A DNA stretch of 64,000 nucleotides from contig DASXOZ010000006.1 in NCBI GenBank assembly GCA_036493895.1, forward strand, positions 1-64,000. Direction: 5' to 3'. The number at the start of each line of letters is the position of its first letter. Position 1 is the stretch's first letter. Shown here one piece after another: positions 35,865 through 44,499 of this stretch. The notes under the pieces were generated by a model. The model was not told the DNA's origin. It did not search any database and saw only the letters and a list, made by a program, of their open reading frames with translations. This stretch comes from Candidatus Binatia bacterium. GTDB taxonomy: Bacteria > Desulfobacterota > Binatia > UBA1149 > CAITLU01. Position numbers and translations under genes: made by a program.

Positions 35865-35892
35865 AGCGCCTCCCCAGGCTCCTGCGCGACGA

Positions 35893-36990
35893 TCAGCCCG
35901 CCGCGCTGGCCGTCGCCTGTCCGTCTCCGATCCGCAGGCGGAAACCGTCCATGACGAGCGGCGCGGCAAAATTCGTCTGAAGATAAGGCAGCACGCCGAT
36001 CGGCCCGAGCATCTCGTCGGCGACGGCCCTGTCTCCAGGCGACAGCGCCGCGTAGCGATGCGCCGTGCGCTGCTGGCGCCACAGCGGATACGTCGAAGCG
36101 ATGCGCTGCTCCGGCGTGCCGAACACGTCCTGTTCGAAGAGGCCGAGCACTCTCGGAGATTCCTCGCCGGCCGGCATGTTCGAAAGCGCGTCGGCGACGA
36201 AGGGACCGATCGCGAGGAACTGGGAAACGGCGGCGCCGCCGAGCGCGGCCAGCACCGGAAGCAGGGTTTCGCGCACGGCCGGCGGGTGCGCCCACGGGGA
36301 CGGAGGACCGGCCGCGCTGACTTCGTGAAGCCACGCCATCACCAGCGGTGCGCGGCTTCGCACGATGCGCGCCGGCACCGGATCGCGCGCGAAGTGCGCG
36401 AACATCGGCCCGAACAGCGCATAGTCGGCGACCGTGACGACGTCGCCGAGCACGTAGCGGCTTTCGGCAAAATGCGCCTGCAAAAGGTCGAGGAAACCGT
36501 GGAACCAGCGCTCGGCGCCGCCGCGCGATCGTTCGGTGATGCCGTAGAACGTCAGCGCGCCGTGCATCTTGGCGGCCAGCTTGTTCGCGATCGAGCCGAA
36601 AACCGACTCCCAGTCGTCCTCGACCCACTGGCGCTGCTCGGCAAAGCTCCATCGCCAATGCAGCGCCTGCGGCACGAGTACCTCGTCGCAGAAATCCTGA
36701 AAGACTTCCGCGACGATGCGCACGGACGCGTCCTCCGGAAAAATCGGAAGGGACGGCCTCAGGTCTTCGATGCGCTCGAGCATGCGCGGGCTGTCCTGCA
36801 GCCATTCGCCGGTGTCGGTCTCGATCACCGGAATGTAGCGCACGCCGGTCTTGTCGATGAGGCGCCTTTGCACGTCGCGGGTGGGCCAGACCTCGCTGAA
36901 CTCGATCTTCTTGTACTGCAGTGCGGGGCGGATTTTCGCCGAGAAGTACGACATCGGCGCCGCGTAGAAGCTCCAGGATCTTGCCGCCAT
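35893..36990 (-). CDS. Long glutathione S-transferase-like protein, last gene of the diiron cluster
   Basis: A 365-residue protein. Residues about 3-80 form a thioredoxin-like GST N-terminal domain (FYAAPMSYFSAKIRPALQYK, then the cis-Pro segment VRYIPVIET and the glutathione-contact LQDSPRMLERIE). An all-helical C-terminal domain with VTVADYALFGPMFAHF follows. It is about 120 residues longer than a standard GST; the extra C-terminal part (about 245-365) has no recognised motif. AGG lies upstream of the ATG. It is the fourth gene in line behind the SCP2-like and two ferritin-like genes, with 51 bases and a small hairpin before it. It may supply glutathione to, or detoxify products of, the predicted oxygenase. 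Confidence 0.8.
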   Translation of the reverse strand: MAARSWSFYAAPMSYFSAKIRPALQYKKIEFSEVWPTRDVQRRLIDKTGVRYIPVIETDTGEWLQDSPRMLERIEDLRPSLPIFPEDASVRIVAEVFQDFCDEVLVPQALHWRWSFAEQRQWVEDDWESVFGSIANKLAAKMHGALTFYGITERSRGGAERWFHGFLDLLQAHFAESRYVLGDVVTVADYALFGPMFAHFARDPVPARIVRSRAPLVMAWLHEVSAAGPPSPWAHPPAVRETLLPVLAALGGAAVSQFLAIGPFVADALSNMPAGEESPRVLGLFEQDVFGTPEQRIASTYPLWRQQRTAHRYAALSPGDRAVADEMLGPIGVLPYLQTNFAAPLVMDGFRLRIGDGQATASAAG

Positions 36991-37010
36991 GGCCGACCTA
37001 TACTCGAAAC

Positions 37011-37024
37011 GGGGGCTCGCCCCC
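37011..37024 (-). other. GGGGG/CCCCC hairpin between the degenerate ferritin-like gene and the GST-like gene
   Basis: Five G-C pairs enclose a four-base loop in the 51-base gap of the cluster. On the minus strand three T residues follow. It could attenuate transcription into the last gene or protect the upstream message. Confidence 0.3.
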
Positions 37025-37041
37025 AATCTTCGGGCTGCCGA

Positions 37042-38130
37042 TCAGCCGACGAAGGCGGGCAGACGGCTTCGGTCCCGGCGATCGAGCCCGCAGGCAGCCA
37101 GGCGCTCGAGATACTCGGCAACCACGCCCCGGTGCATTGCCGAGACGACGCTGCGGCCCCGCGTGACCTGTTCCGCCGTCGTCCCGCCGCCGGCGAGAAC
37201 GATCAGCGGCTCGAACAGCTCGGGAGCGCCGAGGATGCCGGCCAGCGTGTGCTCGGTCTCGTCCAGGTGCTCGTGCAGCAGCACGGCCTTGCCCGGATCG
37301 TGCGTGAGGAAATAGCGAAGCTGGCCGGTCGCGTACGCGACCTGCCGCGCCGTGTCCTGCATGCACAGGCGGAATATCTTCGCGTCGACGTCGCTGGCGC
37401 GCGACGCCGTGCGGAAGATCCCGAGGACGGCGCTGTTCAGCATCAGGTTCACGACGATGCTGGCGGAGGTGAAGCTCTCGGCGGTGATCATCTCCTTCAG
37501 CGCCTGCTCGATGGCGGCGCTGGCACGGCCGAGCCCGCCGATGGTCATTGCCCGCTTGCGCAGCACTTCGACGTGGCGCGCCTGGTCGATCATCTGCGCG
37601 CATTCGAGGCTCTTCAGCTCGAGGAACTCCTGGTTGGTCCAGAATACCCAGCGGCCGGGAAACTCGAGGATCGCCAGCGCGATCTCCTGCAGCGCGGTGC
37701 AGAGCTGGCGCATCGCCATCGTGCAGGGCGGCGACAGCGGATGGGCGCGCACCGCTTCCCAGTCGATGTCCACGGCCGGCGCCCAGCGCCGCGACTTGGA
37801 CTCCTCGTACAGCTCGGCGCAGTTGTCCGACCACACCTCCGACTTGCGGTTCAGCGTGTAGCCGAGGTCCGGCAGCCCGGGCACCAGCACGCAGCCGCGC
37901 GCCGCCATCGAATAGTTGTTGCGCAGTTTCTCCGGGATCGCGTCCCAGCCGTAACCGCCGACGTTGCAGTCGCCGTAGGTGAGCCCGCGTTCGAAACTCG
38001 CGGGGACCACGTGCACCTTTTCGGCGTCGACGTGGAACCAGTCCATGATGAGGTTGCCCTCGACCAGGCGGTTGTTCGCGTCGATCGTGTCCTGGTCCTC
38101 GAAGAAATAGCGCTCGGCGTAGTACGACAT
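37042..38130 (-). CDS. Ferritin-like protein with most diiron ligands lost (putative beta subunit)
   Basis: A 362-residue paralogue of the next gene upstream. It keeps the same architecture and conserved stretches (RGLTYGDCNVGGYGWD; FLELKSLECAQMIDQARHVE; RKRAMTIG) but loses metal ligands. The first EARH motif reads DQARH (Gln183; His186 kept), the helix-3 Glu is Asn232, and the second DEARH reads DTARQ (Thr260, Gln263). Of six expected ligands only about two remain, so a diiron centre is not expected. A ligand-less paralogue encoded beside an intact one recalls the alpha/beta pair of methane monooxygenase-type hydroxylases. It probably forms a heteromer with the intact protein. 29 bases separate the two genes. 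Confidence 0.82.
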   Translation of the reverse strand: MSYYAERYFFEDQDTIDANNRLVEGNLIMDWFHVDAEKVHVVPASFERGLTYGDCNVGGYGWDAIPEKLRNNYSMAARGCVLVPGLPDLGYTLNRKSEVWSDNCAELYEESKSRRWAPAVDIDWEAVRAHPLSPPCTMAMRQLCTALQEIALAILEFPGRWVFWTNQEFLELKSLECAQMIDQARHVEVLRKRAMTIGGLGRASAAIEQALKEMITAESFTSASIVVNLMLNSAVLGIFRTASRASDVDAKIFRLCMQDTARQVAYATGQLRYFLTHDPGKAVLLHEHLDETEHTLAGILGAPELFEPLIVLAGGGTTAEQVTRGRSVVSAMHRGVVAEYLERLAACGLDRRDRSRLPAFVG

Positions 38131-38159
38131 CTTCCCGTCTCCTGCCGTCTCGTGCGATC

Positions 38160-39293
38160 TCAGTGGTTCAGCGCGATGCCGGCTTTGGCCATTTCGACCA
38201 CCTGCCACAGCGTGCTGCGCTCGCGGCGTTCGGGCATGCCGCACTTGTCGAGACGCTCGAAGTACTCCTCGACCTGCTGGATCGAGAAACGGTTGACCAC
38301 CTCGAGGCCGGCGCGGATGTTCTCTTTCTTCGAGCCCTTGCCGGCCAGGATCACGAACGACTCGAGCACTTCTGGCGCGAAGATGCCGCCGAACACGAAA
38401 TTCTCGGCCTCGGCCAGGTGGCGATGGATGATCTCGCGCGACTCGGGCGCGTTCTCCAGGTGCCACTTCAGGTGCTGCATGCCGTAGCCGACGTGGCGAG
38501 CCTCGTCCTGCATCACGAGGCGGAACAGCTTCTTGTCGCCGTCGGTCGGCGACAGGAACTCGCTGAAGCGGAACATCGTCAGCACGAACCCTTCGGCCTG
38601 CAGGTGCAGCGTCGTCGATGCCTCGGCAAAGCTGTCGGCTTCGCGAAGGAACTTGAGGTTGCGCTCGTTCTGGGGGCTCGCCTTCATCAGGCCGTAGCCG
38701 GTCGTGAGCGCACGCTTGCGGAAAATCTCGGCGTGGCGCGCCTCGTCCATGCACTGCGTCGCGATGAAGCTCTTGACCTCGAAGTAATCCGAGCTGATCT
38801 GCGACAGCCATTTGGACGGCACGTCGGTGGCGATCATCTCGACTTCCGTCAGGAACGTCAGCAGCTGCGAGTACGCCTTGCCGATGTCCTCGGGGAGCTG
38901 GTGCTCGCAGAGCTGCTTCCACGGGATGTCGGTCGTGGCGTTCCACTGGCGGCTCATCGCCTCTTCGTAGTAGCCCTCGATGTTGTAGGCCCAGACGTCG
39001 GCCTTGCGCACCGTGCCGGCATTCATGTCGGGAAGGCCCGGTGTTTCCTCGGCGCCGCGCGGCGCCAGCGAGCTCGGTCCGCGCGTGATCGCGGGCAGGT
39101 TCGTGTAGCCGTAGCTGCCGACGTCGAGGTCGCGGAACGTCAGGCCGCGCCGCTTGTTGGCCGCCTGCACCTCGACGTGCTCGGTCGCCGCGTTCATCCA
39201 CGACAGGTCGAGGTTGCCGGTGCGCATCGTGTAGCGGTAGCGGTCGACGAAATCCTTGTCGTCGAGAAAATCGGTGTTCGCAAGGTAGGTCAT
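38160..39293 (-). CDS. Ferritin-like diiron protein with intact ligand set (putative oxygenase alpha subunit)
   Basis: A 377-residue protein with the four-helix ferritin-like core of diiron oxygenases. Predicted ligands in order: a Glu of LTEVEMIATD (150 or 152), Glu184 and His187 in DEARHAE, Glu234 in LHLQAEGF, and Glu264 and His267 in QDEARHVGYG. A conserved about 110-residue N-terminal extension (RGLTFRDLDVGSYGYTNLP) precedes the core. The size and motif spacing fit uncharacterised ferritin-like proteins distantly related to oxygenase hydroxylases, and not ferritin or ribonucleotide reductase. The substrate is unknown; the linked lipid-binding and GST-like genes suggest a hydrophobic one. 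It starts 11 bases after the SCP2-like gene ends. Confidence 0.85.
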   Translation of the reverse strand: MTYLANTDFLDDKDFVDRYRYTMRTGNLDLSWMNAATEHVEVQAANKRRGLTFRDLDVGSYGYTNLPAITRGPSSLAPRGAEETPGLPDMNAGTVRKADVWAYNIEGYYEEAMSRQWNATTDIPWKQLCEHQLPEDIGKAYSQLLTFLTEVEMIATDVPSKWLSQISSDYFEVKSFIATQCMDEARHAEIFRKRALTTGYGLMKASPQNERNLKFLREADSFAEASTTLHLQAEGFVLTMFRFSEFLSPTDGDKKLFRLVMQDEARHVGYGMQHLKWHLENAPESREIIHRHLAEAENFVFGGIFAPEVLESFVILAGKGSKKENIRAGLEVVNRFSIQQVEEYFERLDKCGMPERRERSTLWQVVEMAKAGIALNH

Positions 39294-39304
39294 GGCGCGC
39301 CCCG

Positions 39305-39757
39305 TCAGGCAGCCGCGGCCAGGTCGACGTCGACGCGGGCGGCGAGGTTGAAGAACTCCTGGATGCTCTCGGCGAAGCGGAACAGCTTGTCGTGGCCGTC
39401 GGGATCGTCGTAGAGGCAGCGCATCGACTCGCCGAAATGCGTCAACGTGTTGATGCCGTGCGCCGCATCGGCGCCGCCGTTCGCCTTGATGTTCGCGAAC
39501 ATCTCGCGCCAGACCGCCGCGTCGGCCTCGAGCACGAAATCGGCAGTCTCCTTCGAAAGGTCGGCCGATTCGCGGGCCTCGACGCATTCGAAAACGTCGA
39601 AGCCGAGCAGGTAGCTCTTCGCACCGCCGGCCGCGTCGAGCACGCGCACGCCGAACGTGCAGTCGAAGTAGCCGAGACGGCGGAACGTCTCGGTGTTGTG
39701 GTTCACACCGTCGCGCAGGGCCGCGAAGAACTCGGCCGATGGAAACGCAAGACCCAT
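39305..39757 (-). CDS. SCP2-like sterol/lipid-binding domain protein
   Basis: A 150-residue protein resembling the sterol carrier protein 2 fold: an N-terminal helix (FFAALRDGVNHNTETFRRLG), a beta-sheet stretch (DCTFGVRVLD, SYLLGFDVFECVEA), the typical segment ADFVLEADAAVWREMF before a helix, and a hydrophobic end FRFAESIQEFFNLAARVDVD. Such domains bind lipids, sterols or acyl chains. AGGAGG lies four bases before the ATG, and it begins the four-gene cluster, so it may deliver hydrophobic substrate to the ferritin-like pair. The SCP2 call is moderate, as no residue is diagnostic. Confidence 0.6.
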   Translation of the reverse strand: MGLAFPSAEFFAALRDGVNHNTETFRRLGYFDCTFGVRVLDAAGGAKSYLLGFDVFECVEARESADLSKETADFVLEADAAVWREMFANIKANGGADAAHGINTLTHFGESMRCLYDDPDGHDKLFRFAESIQEFFNLAARVDVDLAAAA

Positions 39758-39917
39758 GCTGCCTCCTGGCGCCGCGGGGAAGGCGCACCGTCGCCGGGTC
39801 CGCAATGCGATCCGGTCGTCGTGGATAGTAGGAATCGCCACTTTACGTTGCAATGGATTCGTGGCGACAGCTGCGTCCCAGTGTCAGGGCGGGCATAACG
39901 CGCCGCGCCAAGGCCTC

Positions 39918-40319
39918 TCAGCGGGACCGCTTCGTTCCTCCGCTTGCGGCCTCCAGCGACGACGTGATGCGCGAGTACTGAGCCGCGACGCTGTCGGGCG
40001 CGTGGGAGAGGACGACGTGGATCGCGACAGCCGTCGCCAGCGCTCCCGAAGCGAACGCGAGCGCGACGACCATGATGCGGACAGGCCGCGGCGCCACGGT
40101 CAGCTCCGCGCCGCGCAGCCGGTCGCCGGCCTTGAGCGCAGCGACGCCTCCGACGAGCAGAGGACCCAGCCGACCCGCGATCCACAGGATCTCGGCAAGG
40201 AAGCCTGCCCCCGAGAATCGGCCGTTGACGAGATCGAAATAAACGCCGATTCCGATGCAGACGGCGACAAAACTCGCCATCGCTTCGAGAAGCGCAATCG
40301 TCGTTCGTCTGGTCTCCAT
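39918..40319 (-). CDS. Hypothetical membrane protein with three helices
   Basis: A 133-residue protein with three predicted membrane helices: ALLEAMASFVAVCIGIGVYF, ILWIAGRLGPLLVGGVAAL and MVVALAFASGALATAVAIHV, separated by short charged loops. The N-terminus is METRRTTI; an in-frame ATG 15 codons upstream (MRLRSGIG) with AGGAAGG close by is an alternative. No family is recognised and no operon partner is evident. The 160 bases to the SCP2-like gene probably hold the promoter of the diiron cluster. Confidence 0.55.
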   Translation of the reverse strand: METRRTTIALLEAMASFVAVCIGIGVYFDLVNGRFSGAGFLAEILWIAGRLGPLLVGGVAALKAGDRLRGAELTVAPRPVRIMVVALAFASGALATAVAIHVVLSHAPDSVAAQYSRITSSLEAASGGTKRSR

Positions 40320-40517
40320 CGCCGGCGTCTTGATCCTCACCCCGATGCCCGACCTCAGCCGCATCCTTCCTGGCGAAGCGCGACGCCACGGAGTCGTTCG
40401 CACCGCACGTACACCATCGGGCGTCGTCTTGTTATACCCTTGCTGTTTTCGAGGACGAGCGAATGGAGCGGACAGCAGGAACAACATCCCATCCGGAGCG
40501 TCGCGCCGGCGGTCCGC

Positions 40518-41882
40518 TCAGGGATAGAGCCCTCGCAGCTTGCGTGCCGTCAGCACGCGCTCGCAGGCGACGGAGAATGCGGCGGTGCGCAGATCGACGT
40601 TCAGGCGGTCGCCGGTCTCCCAGATCTTGCGCAGCGCGTCGAGCAGGATGCGATCCAGACGCAGGTTCACCTCATCCTCGCTCCAGAAGAAGCTCGAGAA
40701 GTCCTGCACCCATTCGAAGTAGCTGACGATGACGCCGCCGGCGTTGCAGATGACGTCGGGCACCACGAGCACGCCGCGCTCGTGCAGCAGCTCCTCGGCG
40801 TCCGGATGCATCGGTCCGTTGGCACCTTCGAGCACGAGGCGCGCGTGGATGCGCGAGGCTCGCGCCACGTTCACCTGTCCCTCCAGCGCCGCGGGCACCA
40901 GGATGTCGCAGGGCCACGACCAGAAATCCTCGTCGGCGATCAGGTCCGCGCCACCGGTCTCGCCGACGTCGCGCACCGATCCGGTGCGGCGCACCGACTC
41001 GATCAGCCTGGCGACGTCGAGACCGCGCTCGTTCGCGATCGTGCACGACTGGTCCTGCACGGCGACGATCCTGGCGCCGGCACCCGCCATCATCTCGGCG
41101 GCGGCGGAACCGACGTTGCCGAAACCCTGTACCGCCACGCGCGCGCCGTCGAGGTCGAGCCCGATGCGGCGAGCGGCCTCGCGGCCCGTGACGAAGACGC
41201 CGCGGCCGGTGGCCTTGTTGCGCCCGAGCGAACCGCCGAGATCGATCGGCTTGCCGGTGACGACGCCGGTGATCGTCGAGTGCGAGTTCATCGAATAGGT
41301 GTCCATGATCCACGCCATCACCTGCGCGTTGGTGTTGACGTCGGGGGCCGGGATGTCCTGCTGGGGGCCGATGATGACACCGATCTCGCTCGTGTAGCGG
41401 CGCGTGAGCTTCTCGAGCTCCTTGATCGACAGCGTGCGCGGATCGACGCGAATTCCGCCCTTGGCACCGCCGTACGGCAGATTCACGGCCGCGTTCTTGA
41501 TCGTCATCCACGCGGCCAGCGCCATGACTTCTTCGAGAGTGACTTCCGGATGAAAGCGCACCCCGCCCTTGCCCGGCCCGCGCGACAGGTTGTGCTGGAC
41601 ACGGTAGCCTTCGAAGTGGCGCACGATGCCGTCGTCCATCTCGATCGGGATGTCGACGATGAGGGCGCGCTTGGGGTGGCGCAGCGTCTCGGCCCATCGC
41701 GCGAGCTCGCCGAGATGCGGCACCACGCGATCGACCTGCGCGAGATAGGTGCCCCACGGGCTGTGCGGCGACGGCTGGATGAACGACAGCGGCGGCTGCA
41801 TCGCGCCCGGGGCCGAGCTGCTGGCGATCTCGGCGGCCGGAACGACGGGGCTGGCGACAGGATTCTTCGGCAGCGGCTCCAT
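40518..41882 (-). CDS. gdhA: Glutamate dehydrogenase (Glu/Leu/Phe/Val family)
   Basis: A 454-residue enzyme that interconverts glutamate with 2-oxoglutarate and ammonia. The substrate-binding region [20 protein letters not shown] and the catalytic segment [13 protein letters not shown] carry the conserved lysines. The dinucleotide fold has [16 protein letters not shown], followed by an acidic residue region that suggests NAD preference. Family conserved [17 protein letters not shown] is near the C-terminus. An about 40-residue Pro-rich N-terminal extension is unusual; MQPPLSF at residue 28 is an alternative start. It is likely the main ammonia-handling dehydrogenase here, and stands alone. 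Confidence 0.93.
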   Translation of the reverse strand: MEPLPKNPVASPVVPAAEIASSSAPGAMQPPLSFIQPSPHSPWGTYLAQVDRVVPHLGELARWAETLRHPKRALIVDIPIEMDDGIVRHFEGYRVQHNLSRGPGKGGVRFHPEVTLEEVMALAAWMTIKNAAVNLPYGGAKGGIRVDPRTLSIKELEKLTRRYTSEIGVIIGPQQDIPAPDVNTNAQVMAWIMDTYSMNSHSTITGVVTGKPIDLGGSLGRNKATGRGVFVTGREAARRIGLDLDGARVAVQGFGNVGSAAAEMMAGAGARIVAVQDQSCTIANERGLDVARLIESVRRTGSVRDVGETGGADLIADEDFWSWPCDILVPAALEGQVNVARASRIHARLVLEGANGPMHPDAEELLHERGVLVVPDVICNAGGVIVSYFEWVQDFSSFFWSEDEVNLRLDRILLDALRKIWETGDRLNVDLRTAAFSVACERVLTARKLRGLYP

Positions 41883-41960
41883 CGGACCTGCAACGACTGG
41901 TGCCAGCGCCGCGTGGATTCGGCAAATCGCGTGGCTGATCGCCAGCCCCGGACTCCTCGA

Positions 41961-43874
41961 TCAGGTCGCCGGCCGCGTCCTCGTGTGGAACCAGTCGCGC
42001 GCCTCGCGCATCAGGCGCAGCTGCTCGGCAGAGGCGTGGCGGTGGCACGGCATCGACTCGACGCTCTCGCCCGGAGCACCCCACCGCGTCTCGACGCAGT
42101 CGTTCGGATTGTAGGCCATCTCCAGCGCGTCGGTGCGCGACGCCAGCTCGGACAGCTTCATCCTCCACGGCGTCCCGTCGCTTCGCGTGTACGTGAACGA
42201 GCGCCGCTCGAGCTCGTCGGCGAGCATGTCCTCGAGCTCACGGTGGATCGATGCGGCGCTGCGTCCGCGGTCGAGGAGAAACTGCTGGGGACGGCGCATC
42301 ACCGCGTCGGGAAAGCCTTGGACGACGTCGATCGCGATCAGCATGCGCAGGTCGCGCGACGGAGTGGCGTAGTCTTCCCACGGGCCGACGGTCTGGAAGA
42401 TCGTCGCGCCCGACGGCATCGGCACCGTCGTCCCCTTTCGCATGTAGTCCTCGCCCGACTGCACCGACTCGACGCGCTGGTTGACCTGCTGCTCGAGCGA
42501 GTCCACCAGTTCGAGCAACACCTGCCGCGCCGGGCGGCGCATCGGCGACAGCGCGCCGTCGACGAGATCATAGAACGCGTCGGCGTCGCCGGCGTACTGG
42601 TCCAGCGAGAAGTCGCCGTAGGCGGGATGCGAAAGAATCTCGGAGTTGTCGAGAGTCCTCAGCGAGTTGCCTTCGGAGACCACGGGGCGGAACCGCTTGA
42701 AACCCGGTGCGCTGCCGTCGTCGGCCACGACGAACAGGAAATTGCCACGCCAGTAGCGCTTGACGGCAACCGTGTTGTCGGGCTGGGCATCGACGGCGAG
42801 CAGGATTCCGCTGGCCGTCCGCGTCTGTTCGAAGCGTTTGACGACGACGAGGACGTGTCCGTACGGGTCGATGTAGACGACGCCCGGCCTGAGCGTATCG
42901 GCGCCGATGCGGATCGGATAGACGTCGGTGTGATCGTCCATCGCGGCGGTGCGGCCGCTCGCCGACTGCGCGGCATCGGCGAGGTTGCGCGAGAAGAAGC
43001 GCTGCACCACCGACAGCGTCTCCTTGCCGGCAGGCGCCGCATCCAGGTTCGAGCGCGACTCTCCGCATACCGGCGGCGTCTTGCCCTGGGCCTGCGAGTA
43101 GCACTTCGAATAGATGAACGGCAGGCGCAGCTTCCACGAGAAGTACGCGCGCAGGAAGTACGGAAGATCGGCACAGTCGGGTTGCAGCGTGATGCCGCCT
43201 TCGGAATCTTCGCCGAGCCCGAGCGAATCCTGCAGGAAGTTGCGCGAAGGATCGCGCGTGACGGCGTGCAGCGACTTCCAGCTCGGCAGATCGTCCGGCG
43301 ATGCATCGAACAGGCGCTCGACCCACGCCGAGTAGAGGTTTTCGGTGTCGCGGTCCCAGGCCCTCTCGACGGGCCACAGCGATTGGGACGAGCGGGGCCT
43401 GAGCGGCGGGCCTTCCGCGTCGACGTCCGCGGACGCGCACGCCTGGGCGTCTCCCGAGACGGCAAGGCGCGCGTGGTAGCTGCCCGGTCGCGCCAGCGGC
43501 ACTTCGAGATACCACGAGTACGGCGGCCCGCCTTTTCGCTCCGAGCTTTGTGCGACGCGCTCGCCGTCGGGGCCCTCGATGATCAGCGTCGCGTCGCGGG
43601 GATATTCCGAGACGCCGACGAAGCGCACCGGCCCTCCTTCGATCGGATGCTCGGGAAACGCGTAGAGACTGACTCCGCGCGGATCTCCGCAGCGGGTCGA
43701 CGTGTGCGACAGCGGCGTGCCGAAGCGGGTAGCGGCCGGCCAGGTGTCGTCCCCTGCCAGCGCGGGCCGCGGGGCAAACGCCGCCAGCACGGCTGCAGCA
43801 GCGGCAACGAGGCGCAGCGGCACAGCGGCGCGCGGTGCCGGAAGCGGCTGTGGGGAGCGCTCCGCCGGAGACAT
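41961..43874 (-). CDS. Large secreted protein with predicted papain-like Cys-His dyad
   Basis: A 637-residue protein with a signal peptide (VPLRLVAAAAAVLAAFAPRPALA). Residues about 75-140 look like an Ig-like beta-sandwich (VRFVGVSEYPRDATLIIEG). Around residue 234 the segment DCADLPYFLRAYFSWKLRLP places a Cys at the start of a helix, and GVVYIDPYGHVLVVVKRF puts a His (340) on a strand, followed by an Asp near 362. This order is that of papain-like folds such as transglutaminase and NlpC/P60. The about 270-residue C-terminal part is helical, with ALSPMRRPARQVLLELVDSL. No exact family is recognised, and the catalytic reading is inference. Confidence 0.6.
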   Translation of the reverse strand: MSPAERSPQPLPAPRAAVPLRLVAAAAAVLAAFAPRPALAGDDTWPAATRFGTPLSHTSTRCGDPRGVSLYAFPEHPIEGGPVRFVGVSEYPRDATLIIEGPDGERVAQSSERKGGPPYSWYLEVPLARPGSYHARLAVSGDAQACASADVDAEGPPLRPRSSQSLWPVERAWDRDTENLYSAWVERLFDASPDDLPSWKSLHAVTRDPSRNFLQDSLGLGEDSEGGITLQPDCADLPYFLRAYFSWKLRLPFIYSKCYSQAQGKTPPVCGESRSNLDAAPAGKETLSVVQRFFSRNLADAAQSASGRTAAMDDHTDVYPIRIGADTLRPGVVYIDPYGHVLVVVKRFEQTRTASGILLAVDAQPDNTVAVKRYWRGNFLFVVADDGSAPGFKRFRPVVSEGNSLRTLDNSEILSHPAYGDFSLDQYAGDADAFYDLVDGALSPMRRPARQVLLELVDSLEQQVNQRVESVQSGEDYMRKGTTVPMPSGATIFQTVGPWEDYATPSRDLRMLIAIDVVQGFPDAVMRRPQQFLLDRGRSAASIHRELEDMLADELERRSFTYTRSDGTPWRMKLSELASRTDALEMAYNPNDCVETRWGAPGESVESMPCHRHASAEQLRLMREARDWFHTRTRPAT

Positions 43875-44013
43875 GGCTGGTCAGTATAGAAGGATCAGGC
43901 CGCCGGGTCGCCTCGCGCCCGTCCTGCTGCCCGCGGATATGCACCCTGCCGGGTCGGGGCGCTCCCGATCGGACTGCCGGCCGCCTGCGGGCCTGCGCGA
44001 GGATTGCCGGAAA

Positions 44014-44469
44014 TTACTCGAGAAGGCCGAGCTGGCGCCTGGCCTCGTAGACCACGATCGATACCGCATTCGACAGGTTGAGACTTCGCACGTTCGGATT
44101 GGTCATCGGGATCGTGAAGACGTCGCTGCCGAGCATCGAGACGACGTCGCTGCCGAGGCCGCTGGTCTCCTTGCCGAACAGCAACCGGTCGTCGTCGCGA
44201 AACGCGCAGCGTGTGTACGGCTGGCTCGCGCGGGCCGAAAAGCCGACCAGGCGCCCTGGGCGAGGCGTGGCGAGGTAGCGCTGCCAGCTCTCGTGCACCG
44301 TAAGATCGACCCACGGCCAGTAGTCGAGGCCGGCTCGCTTCAGGTAACGGTCTTCGAGTGAAAACCCGAGGGGAGCGACGAGGTCGAGCGCAGTTCCGGT
44401 CGCCGCGCCAAGACGCGCGATCGAGCCGGTATTCTGCGGGATCTCGGGCTCGAGCAGGACGATTCGCAT
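44014..44469 (-). CDS. trmL: tRNA (cytidine/uridine-34 2'-O)-methyltransferase
   Basis: A 151-residue SPOUT-class methyltransferase that methylates the wobble ribose of leucine tRNAs in E. coli. It has the family start MRIVLLEPEIPQNTGSIARL, the cofactor-knot motifs LLFGKETSGL and FTIPMTNPNVRSLNLSNAVS, and the closing YEARRQLGL. Length is normal (E. coli 157). It is the last of three closely spaced genes after fbp and a DUF1285-like gene, with 30 bases between. Confidence 0.93.
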   Translation of the reverse strand: MRIVLLEPEIPQNTGSIARLGAATGTALDLVAPLGFSLEDRYLKRAGLDYWPWVDLTVHESWQRYLATPRPGRLVGFSARASQPYTRCAFRDDDRLLFGKETSGLGSDVVSMLGSDVFTIPMTNPNVRSLNLSNAVSIVVYEARRQLGLLE

Positions 44470-44499
44470 GGAGTTCTTCGGGCGGCGACGCGCGCGGGG

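Noticed and set aside
37042..39293. The two ferritin-like proteins considered as ribonucleotide reductase R2 subunits or ferritins
   Set aside because: The chain length, N-terminal extension and absence of the R2 radical-tyrosine context and C-terminal tail do not fit R2; the proteins are twice the size of ferritins.
39693..43889. 1398-codon plus-strand frame opposite gdhA and the papain-like gene
   Set aside because: It is antisense to clearly real genes; high GC content suppresses stop codons in this frame.
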